From Novosphingobium mangrovisedimenti (GTDB lineage: Bacteria; Pseudomonadota; Alphaproteobacteria; Sphingomonadales; Sphingomonadaceae), in assembly GCF_025153475.1 (NCBI RefSeq), contig NZ_JANZXA010000009.1, positions 62,001 through 126,000 on the forward strand: a stretch of DNA of 64,000 nt. The letters run 5' to 3'. The position numbers and the translations under genes were made by a program. The notes below the pieces were generated by a model. The model was given only the letters and a program-made list of their open reading frames with translations, was not told the origin of the DNA and ran no database searches. Positions 53,597-63,989 of this stretch are shown in pieces. The stretch's first letter is position 1, and each line of letters begins with the position of its first letter.

Positions 53597-54667
53597 ATGT
53601 CAGCAATCAAGGGTAGAGGAGCAGTCAGCGGCGCGGTCAGCGCGCGCTTCAACCTGCCCACGCGCGAGCAGGACGGCGACTGGCTCGACAGCGTCGAGAC
53701 GATCGACGGAGCCGTTCGTGCGCCTGCAACGACAGTCACCGAGGAACATCCGCGCTCGATCCTCTCGTTCAACCAGTCGCCCGACATTCCCTTCGACCGT
53801 TCGGTGAATGCCTATCGCGGGTGTGAGCACGGCTGCATCTATTGCTACGCGCGCCCCAGCCATGCTTGGCACGATCTCTCGCCGGGCCTCGACTTCGAGA
53901 CCAGACTCTTCGCCAAGCCCGATGCCGCGCGACTGCTGCGCGAGACGATGGCGAAGCGCGGCTACCGCCCTGCCCCGATCGCCATGGGCACCAATACCGA
54001 TCCCTACCAGCCGATCGAGGTACGCTATCGCATCACCCGGCAGGTCCTCGAATTGTGCCTCGAAACGCGCCATCCGGTGACGGTGACCACCAAGTCCGAC
54101 CGGGTGCTGCGCGATCTCGACCTGCTGGAGGAACTGGCGCGCCGGCGCCTCACGTGCGTGGGTATTTCGGTGACGAGCCTCGACCCGCACCTCTCGCGCC
54201 TGCTGGAACCGCGCGCGGCATCGCCGGCCAAGCGGATAGCGGCGCTCGGCACGCTGGTGCGCGCGGGCGTGCCGGCACATGTCTCGATCGCCCCGGTCAT
54301 CCCCTCGATCACCGACAGCTTCCTGGAAGGCATCCTGTCCGCGGCATCGGAGCAAGGCGTGCGCGCGGCGACGTGGATCATGATCCGCCTGCCCCATGAA
54401 GTCGCCCCGCTGTTCCGCGAGTGGCTGGACACCCATTTCCCCGACCGCTCCGGCAAGGTCATGGCGACGATCCAGTCGATGCGCGGCGGGCGCGACAACG
54501 ATCCAGAATTCTTCACCCGGATGAAGCCGAACGGCGTCTGGGCAGACCTGTTCCGTCGCCGTTTCCGCGTCGCGGCGCACCGGCTGGGCATCACCGGCCC
54601 CGACGAGGAACTGGACTGCACAGTCTTCCGCCGTCCCTCGCTCGATGGGCAGCTCTCGCTGCTATAG
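53597..54667 (+). CDS. PA0069 family radical SAM protein
   Basis: 356 aa from ATG 53597. Radical SAM cluster motif CEHGCIYC (Cys76, Cys80, Cys83) within SVNAYRGCEHGCIYCYARPSH, followed by DFETRLFAK, GTNTDPYQPIE and VTVTTKSDRVLRDLDLL; these define the Rv2578c/PA0069 (SplB-like) family. The chemistry is not known for the family. An upstream in-frame extension to 53456 lacks family features. Possibly co-transcribed with the downstream crotonase. Confidence 0.9.
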   Translation: MSAIKGRGAVSGAVSARFNLPTREQDGDWLDSVETIDGAVRAPATTVTEEHPRSILSFNQSPDIPFDRSVNAYRGCEHGCIYCYARPSHAWHDLSPGLDFETRLFAKPDAARLLRETMAKRGYRPAPIAMGTNTDPYQPIEVRYRITRQVLELCLETRHPVTVTTKSDRVLRDLDLLEELARRRLTCVGISVTSLDPHLSRLLEPRAASPAKRIAALGTLVRAGVPAHVSIAPVIPSITDSFLEGILSAASEQGVRAATWIMIRLPHEVAPLFREWLDTHFPDRSGKVMATIQSMRGGRDNDPEFFTRMKPNGVWADLFRRRFRVAAHRLGITGPDEELDCTVFRRPSLDGQLSLL

Positions 54668-54759
54668 CGTTCAAGCACGATTGCCGCCCGGTGATTGGCG
54701 GGCGGGCGGCGCGCCCTGTATGGCAGGGCCAGAACGAGAGCCATGACGGAGGAACGCGG

Positions 54760-55557
54760 GTGCCTGAGAATCGAATCCAGATCGAGCGAGATGGTGCGAT
54801 CGAGGTGCTCACGCTCAACCGTCCGGACGCGCTCAACACTTTCGACGAGCCCCTGACCTTCGCGCTGCGCGACTATTTCGCCGGGCTGGCCGAGCGGCTC
54901 GACGTGCGCGCGGTGATCCTGCGCGCCGAGGGCCGCGCCTTCTGCGCCGGGCTGGACCTTGCGGGCTGGGAGAATGATGGCTCGCGCGGGGAATTGCAGC
55001 ACTACTGGCGGCTGCAGCGCGCCATCGCCGGGTTGCTCGAACTGATGCGCGCCTGTCCGCAGCCGATCATCGGGCTCGGCCACGGCGCGGCCTGCGGGGC
55101 GGGCTTTTCCATGCTGCTCGCCTGCGACGTGCGCTACGGTGCGCCGAACCTGAAAATGGACGCGGCCTACATCAAGGTCGGCTTGGGCGGTTGCGATCTG
55201 GGTTGCAGCTATTTCCTGCCGCGCCTCGTCGGTGCCTCGGTGGCTTCGGAATATATCCTCACCGGCCGCTTCATGAGCGCCGAAAAGGCGCTGGCCTGCG
55301 GTTTGCTGAGCGAAGTGGTTCCGGCCGAAAGCCTGCTCGACAAGGGGCTCGAACTGGCCGGCGAAATGGTCGCCAATGCCCCGATGGGCCTGCGCCTCAC
55401 CAAGGAAGCGCTGAACCGCAACCTCGATGCCCGGTCGCTCTCCGATGCCATGGCCGTGGAGGACCGCCAGCAGGTGATGATGCTGATGAGCGAGGATTTC
55501 GCCGAGGGCGTCGCCGCTTTCCGCGAAAAGCGACCGCCCGCCTATCGCGACCGTTGA
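54760..55557 (+). CDS. Enoyl-CoA hydratase/isomerase family protein
   Basis: 265 aa from GTG 54760, preceded by CGGAGGAA at good spacing; an upstream in-frame reading overlaps the radical SAM gene. Features: LNRPDALNTFDEPL, GRAFCAGLDLAGW (oxyanion), LGHGAACGAGFSMLLACDVR, YIKVGLGGCDLGCSYFLPRLVG and a C-terminal FREKRPPAYRDR. Second crotonase of the window, not especially similar to the one at 45.1 kb. Lipid or aromatic CoA catabolism is plausible with the nearby acyl-CoA ligase. Confidence 0.88.
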   Translation: MPENRIQIERDGAIEVLTLNRPDALNTFDEPLTFALRDYFAGLAERLDVRAVILRAEGRAFCAGLDLAGWENDGSRGELQHYWRLQRAIAGLLELMRACPQPIIGLGHGAACGAGFSMLLACDVRYGAPNLKMDAAYIKVGLGGCDLGCSYFLPRLVGASVASEYILTGRFMSAEKALACGLLSEVVPAESLLDKGLELAGEMVANAPMGLRLTKEALNRNLDARSLSDAMAVEDRQQVMMLMSEDFAEGVAAFREKRPPAYRDR

Positions 55558-55640
55558 CAGGCAAGCTACCGGTCCCCGAAAGCATCCGAACGCCCGCATG
55601 CGCCACCGGGCTGCATCTGCAAGTTGAACAGGAACCGAAA

Positions 55641-55925
55641 ATGGCAGAGGAAAGCACATCCACTGAACATCCGGCCCAACCAGCGCCGGCCGCCCGCACT
55701 GCGGCGATCCGCGCAACGGCGGAATCGGGCGGCGGCATGGGAATACTGATGGCCCTTCTGCTGCTGATCGCCGTGCTCAGCACCATGTACCTCGTCGGCC
55801 TGACCTCCCCGGACAGGAACGACAAGGACAACGCCATTGCAGAGGCTGCAAGCGATGTCGGCCAAGCCGCGTCGAAAGTCGGCAATGCGGCCCAGAATGC
55901 CGCAAAGAAGGTAAATCCGGACTGA
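55641..55925 (+). CDS. Small single-pass membrane protein with amphipathic C-terminus
   Basis: 94 aa from ATG 55641 with AGGAA upstream. An acidic, Pro/Ala-rich N-terminal 35 residues, one membrane helix (MGILMALLLLIAVLSTMYLVG, in parts, about 37-57), then a hydrophilic helix with spaced Ala/Val/Gly repeats (AASDVGQAASKVGNAAQNAAKK). Family not recognised; such layouts are common in envelope-associated small proteins. Downstream of the crotonase by 83 bp; the 221 bp after it contain nothing evident. Confidence 0.65.
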   Translation: MAEESTSTEHPAQPAPAARTAAIRATAESGGGMGILMALLLLIAVLSTMYLVGLTSPDRNDKDNAIAEAASDVGQAASKVGNAAQNAAKKVNPD

Positions 55926-56146
55926 TTGCCCGGTTGCACTGGGGCAATCACGCTGACTGCAAATTCCAATCAATAGCAAAGTGGCGTGGAATGCTGGCTC
56001 AAACATGCAATCCATGGAGAAACACTCCACGCCACCATTTGCGACCCGATGCTTCTGTGTCTGCAGAATCTCGGTGCGGCATGCATATCCCAACGAGACG
56101 GGATTGCAATGCTCTAGGCCATTTTATTGCCTCAATCTGACCCAGT

Positions 56147-56902
56147 TTATAACGCTTTCGGCTGCAGCGCAGTAAGAAACTCCGGCTGGGAATCCAGCCA
56201 CAGAAATATGCCCCTTGTCATTTCGTCGAGTATTTCGATGCTTTGATCCGACAGGTAATACAGCTTGCGCCTTCGGTCTGCGGGCGACAGTGCGTGGTAA
56301 ATAAGCCCCATATTTTTCAAACACAGCAAGCTGGTGTTGAATTTTGCTTGCGAAACATCGACAAGATCATGAAATCGAACACTAGCAAGACCCGGACTTG
56401 AATAAATATACACCAGTATCTGAAAATCGCAGGTGAACTGCTTAACCTTCAGATTCTCTGATATTGTCTTTGTATAATGATGCATAAGGTCACTATTATC
56501 GTCCGGAGCATAGGCAGTTACAGCTCCATGCTCTTTATATTGACCCCACTGCTTATGCAAAGCCCCCAGTGCCTTGTCCGAAAGACAATAGAACTTGCTT
56601 CTCCGATCCGAGGAATTCACCTCAGTTCGCAATACCCCCCTCGCCTCCAGCGCTTTCAGTATCTTGAAGAGGCTGGCACTGGAACCGCTGAACTGCCCCT
56701 GCATCTCAAGCGGTGTGATCCGATGGGCATCGAAGAAAAATGAAGCCACCTCGTATTCGGGCGTAAGAACCTTCAAACCCAGCTTAGATTCGGCTCGCTT
56801 GATGATCTCCCGATACTTTCCCGCAGGTATAGCGCCATCATTCCGCGACGCCTTCGAGGTATCCTTCCCTAATGCAATGGACCGGAAGTGAGATGATGTC
56901 AT
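56147..56902 (-). CDS. Two-repeat MarR-like winged-helix regulator
   Basis: 251 aa built of two homologous winged-helix units. Unit 1 (about residues 48-115) ends SDRRSKFYCLSDKAL; unit 2 (about 158-225) ends ADRRRKLYYLSDQSI. Each DRRxKxYxLSD motif is the MarR wing, and each is preceded by a helix-turn-helix-like stretch. MarR proteins normally dimerise from single units, so this looks like a covalent pseudo-dimer. Base composition is clearly more AT-rich than neighbours, suggesting acquisition. Target unknown; the nearest genes are the acyl-CoA ligase and small membrane protein. Confidence 0.8.
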   Translation of the reverse strand: MTSSHFRSIALGKDTSKASRNDGAIPAGKYREIIKRAESKLGLKVLTPEYEVASFFFDAHRITPLEMQGQFSGSSASLFKILKALEARGVLRTEVNSSDRRSKFYCLSDKALGALHKQWGQYKEHGAVTAYAPDDNSDLMHHYTKTISENLKVKQFTCDFQILVYIYSSPGLASVRFHDLVDVSQAKFNTSLLCLKNMGLIYHALSPADRRRKLYYLSDQSIEILDEMTRGIFLWLDSQPEFLTALQPKAL

Positions 56903-57011
56903 CGATTTAGGTCTATAATATAGAGTTATATCTTAGACTATACCTTTTCCATGATCCGTGGAAGCGAGATGACGCGACCCGAAGGATGGCTATCGCTATC
57001 CTGATACCTAT

Positions 57012-57031
57012 GCCCCCGCTCCGGCGGGGGC
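57012..57031. repeat. GC-rich hairpin downstream of the acyl-CoA ligase
   Basis: GCCCCCGC (57012-57019) pairs with GCGGGGGC (57024-57031), loop TCCG. It is 73 bp past the ligase stop, in the 201-bp gap to the MarR-like start. Followed by ACTTTT on the plus strand only, so its role as terminator is doubtful. Confidence 0.4.
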
Positions 57032-57103
57032 ACTTTTGGCAATGAAAGACGCCCTCGGCGTTTCGGACCTCGATACACCCCGAACACGCCCATCAGGCGC
57101 CTC

Positions 57104-58702
57104 CTAGGCCGGAAGCCTGTAATCGCGGAACCGGACGCGCAGGTCCTTCTTGCTGATCTTCCCCGTTCCCGTGTGGGGAATGGCATCGACGAATTCGACC
57201 GCTTCGGGCAACCACCACTTCGGCACGCTTGGCTCAAGGTACGTACGCAGGTCCTCCTGCGACAGTGCCGCCCCGGGACGCCGGACGACAATCAGGAGCG
57301 GCCGTTCGTCCCACCGGGGATGCGGCACGCCGATCGCAGCGGCTTCCAGTACGTCGGGGTGACTGACCGCCGCGTTTTCGAGTTCGACCGAACTGATCCA
57401 TTCGCCGCCCGACTTGATGACATCCTTGGTCCGGTCGGTCAGCCGAAGGGTTCTGTCGGGCAAGATCGTCGCGACATCCCCGGTATCGAACCACTGCCCG
57501 CGTCCGACGGCATCGTCGGTTTCCCCGAAATAGCGCCTGATCGTCCAGGGACCGCGCACATGCAGCGCACCGGACGTGATGCCATCGTGCGCCAATTCGA
57601 CCACCGGGTCGTCGAGCGAGACCACGCGGACCTCGCTTCCATAGAGCGTCCTGCCCTGCCTGCTCTTGTAGGCGACCTGCTCCTCGAAGCTCATGTCATC
57701 CCACTCCGCCGGCTCCCAGGTGACCGTCGCGATGGGGGACGTCTCGGTCATGCCCCAGGCCTGCATCACCCGCACGCCGGCGCGCATCAATCGCTCGACG
57801 ACGGCGGGCGGCACTGCCGACCCGCCCGACAGCGCCACCCGGATCGGCGGCATCGTGCCGTCGGTCTCGTCCAGATGCTGGAAAAGCGAGAACCACACGG
57901 TCGGTACTCCGCCGACATGGCTGACCTTTTCCGACGACATGAGAGCGCACAGCGCCGCCGGATCATTGACCTGGCTATAGACCATCTTCGCACCCGTCGC
58001 GGCGCTGGCCCACGGGAGCCCCCAATTGTTGGCATGGAACATCGGGACCGCGGGCAGCACGCAGGATCGCGGTTCGAGGCCCATGCACGAAGGGGCGACC
58101 ACCGTCAGCGCATGCAACACGTTCGAACGGTGCGAATAGAGCACGCCCTTGGGGTGTCCGGTGGTACCACTGGTGTAACACAGCATGCAGGGCTGGCGCT
58201 CGTCTCCCGGAGTCCAGAAGGCATGGCCGTCCTCAACGCCGATCCAGTCTTCGAACGATGCGGCATGCTCGCCCGCATCGAAGCAGATGTAGTGCTCGAT
58301 CGTCGGCCAGCGGGGTTTCATCCGGTCGACGATCGGCTGAAAGGCAGCATCGTAGATCAACACGCGGTCGCGCGCGTCGTTGACGATATAGTCCAGCTGG
58401 TCATCGAACAGGCGCGGATTGATCGTGTGCAGGACGCATCCGGCGCCGGTGGAACCGAACCAGGCCACCAGATGGCGTGCATGGTTCATCGCCAGGGTCG
58501 CTACACGGTCCTCCGGATAGATTTCCAGACGGCGCAGCGCCTGCACCATCTTCAATGCGTCCCGGCGTATCCCCTGCCAGTCGGTGCGTGTCGTGCTGCC
58601 ATCGGCCCAGCGGCTGACGATCTCCCGTCCGGAATGCTCGCGCGCGGCATGATCGAGCAATCCCGACACGCGCATTTCCCAATCCTGCATCGTCCCAAGC
58701 AT
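57104..58702 (-). CDS. Long-chain fatty-acid/acyl-CoA ligase (AMP-binding enzyme)
   Basis: 532 aa ANL superfamily. P-loop-like AMP motif [19 protein letters not shown] (in parts), acceptor region [28 protein letters not shown], the hinge [20 protein letters not shown] and the C-terminal Lys in [11 protein letters not shown]. The HANNWGLPW type points to medium/long-chain or aryl acids as in FadD3-, alkK-like enzymes. It activates acids as CoA thioesters for beta-oxidation, compatible with the crotonase at 54.8 kb. The 200 bp upstream to dnaE hold only promoter sequence. Confidence 0.9.
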   Translation of the reverse strand: MLGTMQDWEMRVSGLLDHAAREHSGREIVSRWADGSTTRTDWQGIRRDALKMVQALRRLEIYPEDRVATLAMNHARHLVAWFGSTGAGCVLHTINPRLFDDQLDYIVNDARDRVLIYDAAFQPIVDRMKPRWPTIEHYICFDAGEHAASFEDWIGVEDGHAFWTPGDERQPCMLCYTSGTTGHPKGVLYSHRSNVLHALTVVAPSCMGLEPRSCVLPAVPMFHANNWGLPWASAATGAKMVYSQVNDPAALCALMSSEKVSHVGGVPTVWFSLFQHLDETDGTMPPIRVALSGGSAVPPAVVERLMRAGVRVMQAWGMTETSPIATVTWEPAEWDDMSFEEQVAYKSRQGRTLYGSEVRVVSLDDPVVELAHDGITSGALHVRGPWTIRRYFGETDDAVGRGQWFDTGDVATILPDRTLRLTDRTKDVIKSGGEWISSVELENAAVSHPDVLEAAAIGVPHPRWDERPLLIVVRRPGAALSQEDLRTYLEPSVPKWWLPEAVEFVDAIPHTGTGKISKKDLRVRFRDYRLPA

Positions 58703-58902
58703 CGTGCATCTCTCCCGCGGCGGCAGGCCGCCATGTGCACTTTTCGAATCAGCAAATATTATGACCGACCAGCTTGTCAGGCCAGCCCGCAGCGCAGGAT
58801 CGGCACCACGGGCTCACGCCGCGACGAACGGCACCTCACGCCAGGGCTGCACCCGGTCACCGATCCCGCGAGAGCTGAGATGCTCTGACCAGAGCCCCTT
58901 GC

Positions 58903-61900
58903 CTATGCGGCCCGCTGCATGCGCTCAGGGCCGCGCTTGGCCTTGAACTCGCCGATCGCAAGCCCCTCGACATTCGCCAGCTGCTCGACGAATTCCCCGT
59001 CGAGGGCAAAGTCGCGTCCCAGCCGGACTTTCTGGATCCGTCCGCCATCGAGTTTCAGCGTCGCGATCACTTCGCCAGCTCCCTTCGCACCGGGGCGCAG
59101 CAACAGCGCGAGTTCCTGCACCGCCTCGACCCTGTCGATCTCCAGCTTGAGCAACATGCGCGCATCGGCCGTCACTTCGGCCAGCGGGCGCGCCCCGCGA
59201 ACGGTAACGCGCGGCGGCTCCTCCGGGCTGGGGCTGTCGAGTTCGACATTGAGCAGGACGCAGGCGCTTTCCTTCGCCCACTTCACGAAGCTTTCGACCT
59301 GGCTTTCCTCGAAACAGCAGGCCGAGAAGTTACCCGAGGAATCGGAGAAGTCCGCCATGACGAAGTCCTTGCCCTTGCGGGTCTTTCGCTTCTGGACGTT
59401 CTCCACCATCGCCGCCATCACCGCACCTGTGCGCCCGCCACCGGCGCCGCCCGCCATCAGGCTGGAATAGGTCCGCGCGCCGTTGGACGAGGCAACCGCG
59501 CGGAACTGTTCGACCGGGTGCGCGGCAAAATAGAAGCCGAAGACTTCGCGCTCCTTCGCCATCTGGTCCATGCGGCTCCAGGATTCGCACTCGACGAGGC
59601 GCAGGCCCTGCTCTGCATGGTCGTCGCCGCCGAACAGGCTGTTCTGGTCCGAATTGCGCTCGCGCGATGAACGATCCGCCTCGGCCAGCAGGGTATCGGC
59701 ATTGGCGAGCACCTTGGCCCTGTTCGGTTCGAGGCTGTCGAAGGCGCCGGCTGCGGCCAGGCTTTCGAGCTGGCGCCGGTTCATCGAGCCGGCCGGCGCA
59801 CGGCGGAACACGTCGTCGAGATCCGCGAACGGGCCGTTGGCCTGCCGCTCTTCGACGATCATGTCCATCGCCTTTTCACCGACGTTGCGCAGCCCCGCCA
59901 GCGCATAGCGCACCGCATGGCTCTCGGTGGTTTCCTCGACGATGAATTCGGCCTCGGAGCGGTTCATGTCGGGCGCCGCAAGTTCAATGCCGTTGCGGCG
60001 CGCATCGTCCACGAAAACCGCCAGCTTTTCCGACTGATGCATATCGAAGCACATGGCCGCAGCGTAGAATTCGTGCGGATAATGCGCCTTCAGCCAGGCG
60101 GTGTGATAGGCCAGCAGTGCGTAGGCGGCGGCGTGCGACTTGTTGAAGCCGTAGCCCGCGAACTTGTCGATCAAGTCGAACAGTTCGTTGGCCTTGGGGG
60201 CATCGATGCCGGAGTTTTCCTTGCAGCCCTTCACGAAGATCGCGCGCTGCTGGTCCATCTCCTCCTTCTTCTTCTTGCCCATCGCGCGGCGCAGCATGTC
60301 CGCGCCGCCGAGCGAGTAGCCGGCAAGGACCTGCGCGGCCTGCATCACCTGTTCCTGGTAGACGAAGATGCCGTAGGTCTCGGCAAGGATCGGCTCCAGC
60401 TTCTCGTGCGGATAGACGATCTCTTCCAGCCCGTTCTTGCGGCGGCCGAAGAGCGGGATGTTGTCCATCGGGCCCGGGCGGTAAAGCGAGACGAGCGCAA
60501 TGATGTCGCCGAAATTGGTCGGCTTCACGGCCGCCAGCGTGCGGCGCATGCCTTCCGATTCCAGCTGGAACACACCGACGGTATCGCCGCGCTTGAGCAA
60601 CTCGTAGACGCCCGTATCATCCCATTTGAGCGTGGACAGGTCGATCGTGATCCCGCGCCGTTCGAGCAGGTCGGTCGCCTTGCGCAGCACCGACAGCGTC
60701 TTGAGGCCGAGAAAGTCGAACTTGACGAGCCCGGTGTCCTCCACGTGCTTCATGTCGAACTGCGTCACCGGCATGTCGGAACGCGGATCGCGGTAGAGCG
60801 GGACCAGTTGGGCGAGCGGACGGTCGCCGATGACGACGCCCGCAGCGTGTGTCGAGGAGTTGCGCGGCAGGCCCTCGAGCTGGACGGCGAGGTCCACCAT
60901 CCGCTTCACTTCGGGATCGGTATCGTATTCGCGGCGGAATTCGGCGACAGGCGGGTCCTTGGTGACGCCGTGCGCCTTGCGGCCGTTCAGCGCTTCGTCG
61001 AGATTCCACGGGTCGGTGGGATGGTTGGGCACCATCTTGCACAGGCCATCGACGCGGCCATAGCCCATCTGCAGGATGCGCCCGCAGTCGCGCAGCACGG
61101 CGCGGGCCTTCATCTTGCCGAAGGTGATGATCTGCGCGACGTGATCGTGCCCATACTTGCGCTGCACGTAGCGGATCACTTCGCCGCGCCGGGTTTCGCA
61201 GAAGTCGATGTCGAAGTCGGGCATCGAGACTCGTTCCGGGTTGAGGAAGCGTTCGAACAGCAGGCCCAGCTTGAGCGGGTCGAGGTCGGTGATGGTCAGC
61301 GCCCAGGCGACCAGCGAGCCCGCGCCCGAACCACGCCCCGGCCCCACCGGGATGCCATTGTCCTTGGCCCACTTGATGAAGTCGGCAACGATCAGGAAGT
61401 AGCCGGGAAAGCCCATCGAGATGATGATGTCGGTCTCGAAGTCGAGGCGTTTGGCATAGTCGAGGAAATCCTCGGTCACGCCCTTCTCGCGCAGCACCTC
61501 GTAGGCCGCGACGCGTTCGTCGCCCTTCAGCGCCATCGCCGCGTCGAGCTCGTCCTCGGTGACTTCGGGCCAATAGGGCAGCAGGCGTCGAGCAAGGCCA
61601 CGGCGCGAATCGTCGACCAGCATGCGCTGCTCGCCCTCGATATCACCGGCAAGGCTGGGCAGCAGTGGCCGGCGCTTGGGCGGCGCATAGGCGCAGCGCT
61701 GGGCCACGACGAGCGTGTTCGCCATCGCCTCGGGCAGATCGGAGAACAGCTCCTCCATCACCGCGATCGGCTTCACCCAACGTTCCGAGGACGAGCGCGG
61801 CCGCTCTGCGGCATCGACCTGCGTCGAATTGGCGATGCACAGCATCGCATCGTGCGCGGCGTGGAACGTGCTCTCGGCATATTGCGCCGGATTGCTGGCG

Positions 61901-62505
61901 ACGAGCGGGATGTCGCGCGCGTAGGCGAGCGTGATCAGGTCTTCCTCGCTCGCGTCTTCCTCAGGCTCTCCGGTACGCGTGATTTCGATATAGAGCCGGT
62001 CGCCGAACAGCGCCTGAAGCTGGTCGCAATAACGCTCCGCCTCTTCCGGTCGCTCATCGGCATAGAGCCGCGCCAGCGCGCCTTCGTTGCCGCCTGTCAG
62101 GCAGATCAGGCCATCGGTGTACCCGCGCAGGCTCTCGATCTCGACATGCGGATCGAGTTCCAGCGGCCGATCGAGGTGCGCGCGGCTGACGTGGTGGCAC
62201 AGGTTCATCCAGCCCTGCTCGTTCTGGGCGAACAGCGCCAGCCAGTCGATCGGCCGATCCTGCCCCTGAACCGCCGCTCCGGGCCTGACAACCGCCAGGA
62301 AAGTGCCGACGATCGGCTGCACGCCCACGCCCTGGCACGCCTGCGCGAATGTCGGCGCGCCGTAGAGCCCATTGCGGTCGCAAATGGCGGCGGCGGGAAA
62401 CTTGCGTTCCTTCGCCAGCTTGGCCGCCGCCTTGGGGTCGATCGCACCGTCCAGCATGGTGAAGCTGGAGAAGATGCGAAGCGGAACGAAGGAGGCAAAC
62501 GACAT
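58903..62505 (-). CDS. dnaE: DNA polymerase III alpha subunit
   Basis: 1200 aa replicative polymerase, DnaE1 type by length. PHP domain at the start (FVPLRIFSSFTMLDGAIDP), polymerase core with VGPGRGSGAGSLVAWAL, the catalytic MPDFDIDFCETRR (two Asp), AQIITFGKMKARA and GPMDNIPLFGRRKNG, the helix-hairpin-helix near SLAAAGAFDSL, and an OB-fold (VMAAMVENVQKRKTRKGKDF) near the C-terminus. AAGGAGG precedes the ATG at 62505. Monocistronic. Confidence 0.97.
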   Translation of the reverse strand: MSFASFVPLRIFSSFTMLDGAIDPKAAAKLAKERKFPAAAICDRNGLYGAPTFAQACQGVGVQPIVGTFLAVVRPGAAVQGQDRPIDWLALFAQNEQGWMNLCHHVSRAHLDRPLELDPHVEIESLRGYTDGLICLTGGNEGALARLYADERPEEAERYCDQLQALFGDRLYIEITRTGEPEEDASEEDLITLAYARDIPLVASNPAQYAESTFHAAHDAMLCIANSTQVDAAERPRSSSERWVKPIAVMEELFSDLPEAMANTLVVAQRCAYAPPKRRPLLPSLAGDIEGEQRMLVDDSRRGLARRLLPYWPEVTEDELDAAMALKGDERVAAYEVLREKGVTEDFLDYAKRLDFETDIIISMGFPGYFLIVADFIKWAKDNGIPVGPGRGSGAGSLVAWALTITDLDPLKLGLLFERFLNPERVSMPDFDIDFCETRRGEVIRYVQRKYGHDHVAQIITFGKMKARAVLRDCGRILQMGYGRVDGLCKMVPNHPTDPWNLDEALNGRKAHGVTKDPPVAEFRREYDTDPEVKRMVDLAVQLEGLPRNSSTHAAGVVIGDRPLAQLVPLYRDPRSDMPVTQFDMKHVEDTGLVKFDFLGLKTLSVLRKATDLLERRGITIDLSTLKWDDTGVYELLKRGDTVGVFQLESEGMRRTLAAVKPTNFGDIIALVSLYRPGPMDNIPLFGRRKNGLEEIVYPHEKLEPILAETYGIFVYQEQVMQAAQVLAGYSLGGADMLRRAMGKKKKEEMDQQRAIFVKGCKENSGIDAPKANELFDLIDKFAGYGFNKSHAAAYALLAYHTAWLKAHYPHEFYAAAMCFDMHQSEKLAVFVDDARRNGIELAAPDMNRSEAEFIVEETTESHAVRYALAGLRNVGEKAMDMIVEERQANGPFADLDDVFRRAPAGSMNRRQLESLAAAGAFDSLEPNRAKVLANADTLLAEADRSSRERNSDQNSLFGGDDHAEQGLRLVECESWSRMDQMAKEREVFGFYFAAHPVEQFRAVASSNGARTYSSLMAGGAGGGRTGAVMAAMVENVQKRKTRKGKDFVMADFSDSSGNFSACCFEESQVESFVKWAKESACVLLNVELDSPSPEEPPRVTVRGARPLAEVTADARMLLKLEIDRVEAVQELALLLRPGAKGAGEVIATLKLDGGRIQKVRLGRDFALDGEFVEQLANVEGLAIGEFKAKRGPERMQRAA

Positions 62506-62786
62506 GGCTGAAATCTAGGCATCGCCCACCCCGGCGATCAAGTCCGCCTCGCGAAAAGCGGGGGAAATTCCCCCTGCCCCGCCAACGGCGCGATCGCCAT
62601 CCAAGATGCTCCGAATTTTGTAACCATGGGAATCAAGGAAGCCAAAACCACGCGCGACGAACGAAGTGTTAAAGCCGCTGCGCTACAAAGAAGCACCAAG
62701 GCCTGCTTCCAGCCCCCAGCGAAACGGATCAGCCCCCGCATCATGATCGCTTTTCCCAGCGTTTCCAGTTACCAGCCGATCGGACC

Positions 62787-63989
62787 ATGCCGGACATAAC
62801 CACCATAGCAGCGTGCAGCACCGCGCTCGCCGCCATTATGGCCATTGCGATTGGGCTTTCCTGGCTCAAGGACGGCAGGCCCGGCCAGCGCAGCTGGCTC
62901 TTCGCGCCCTTCGGCATGGCTGTGCCAGCGGGCGTCCTGCTGACCTATCCCGACATTCTGCCCGGCCCCTGGGGGCTGCGGCTCGGCTGGTTCTTACTGA
63001 CGCTGGTCTATGGCGCGGCATGGCTGGCGGCGCGGGTCATGGGCGGACGCCGCGCAAGACCGCTGGCCGTGCTGCTGCCCTGCACCGCCGTGCTCGTCTT
63101 TTCCGGCACGCTCGGCGCAGACGATGCGATGTCCGAACTGCGGATGCTGCCGCGCGTACTGCTGTTCGCGGCCTTCAACGGCCTCGCTGCACGAGAATTC
63201 GGCCGGATGCGCAGCCCGCGCCTGCCGTCCGCCACAACGCTCTACTGGATCTTTTCCGCCTTCTTCGCCTTCGATCTGATCCGCAGCCCTTTCGCGCTGT
63301 GGTTGCCGGCCCCCCTCGGCCCCGGGGACACCCAGGTCTGGTCCATCGCCCTGTTCAACTTCCTGATTGTCCTCGAAGGTTCGCTGCTCGGCGTCTTCAT
63401 GACCGCACTCGGCAGGGAACAACTGGCCGAACGCCACTATCAACTCGCCTCGATCGACCCGCTGACAGGCATAGGCAACCGACGCGCCCTCGATGACAGG
63501 ATCGCGCACCTCGAGCGAGAACACGATTCCGCAAGGAGCATCGCGCTGGCCGTGCTCGATATCGACAACTTCAAGTCGATCAACGATGCGCTGGGCCACG
63601 CCTTCGGCGACGTGGTGATTGCCGAGACGGCGAAGATCGCACGCGACTGCTTCGGCGCGAACAATGTCTTTCGCGTGGGCGGAGAAGAATTCGCGGCCAT
63701 CGTTACCGCGCGACAGGACGATGCGGTCGTCGAGCGGGCCGAAGCCATGCGCAAGCGCTACGAAGGCCATTCCCATCGCGCCGGCAGCCTGTCGCGCCGA
63801 TGCACGATCAGCATCGGCCTGTCGCGGCTGGAAGACGTGCACGACCATGAAAACGCATTCAAGGCAGCCGACAGAGCCCTCTACATGGCCAAGCGGCTCG
63901 GCCGGAACCAAACGGTCGTGATCGATTCAGCAGCGCCCTGCACGCAGCCGCCTGCGGCGGAAATCCAGACCAACGTCAGCGTAATGTAA
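62787..63989 (+). CDS. Membrane-bound diguanylate cyclase
   Basis: 400 aa. About six membrane helices in the first 210 residues form an unassigned sensory region. The GGDEF domain follows with DPLTGIGNRRALDD, AVLDIDNFKSINDALGHAFGD and an intact active-site loop GGEEF (residues 298-302), so it should make c-di-GMP. The RxxD inhibitory I-site expected just before the loop is absent (the four residues there are FGAN), so product inhibition is probably weak. The 280-bp upstream gap to dnaE contains a GGGGGAAATTCCCCC palindrome near 62562-62576 and nothing else I can name. Confidence 0.92.
   Translation: MPDITTIAACSTALAAIMAIAIGLSWLKDGRPGQRSWLFAPFGMAVPAGVLLTYPDILPGPWGLRLGWFLLTLVYGAAWLAARVMGGRRARPLAVLLPCTAVLVFSGTLGADDAMSELRMLPRVLLFAAFNGLAAREFGRMRSPRLPSATTLYWIFSAFFAFDLIRSPFALWLPAPLGPGDTQVWSIALFNFLIVLEGSLLGVFMTALGREQLAERHYQLASIDPLTGIGNRRALDDRIAHLEREHDSARSIALAVLDIDNFKSINDALGHAFGDVVIAETAKIARDCFGANNVFRVGGEEFAAIVTARQDDAVVERAEAMRKRYEGHSHRAGSLSRRCTISIGLSRLEDVHDHENAFKAADRALYMAKRLGRNQTVVIDSAAPCTQPPAAEIQTNVSVM

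Noticed and set aside
59917..62511. 864-residue plus-strand open frame opposite dnaE
   Set aside because: Antisense shadow of the polymerase gene with no recognisable motifs.
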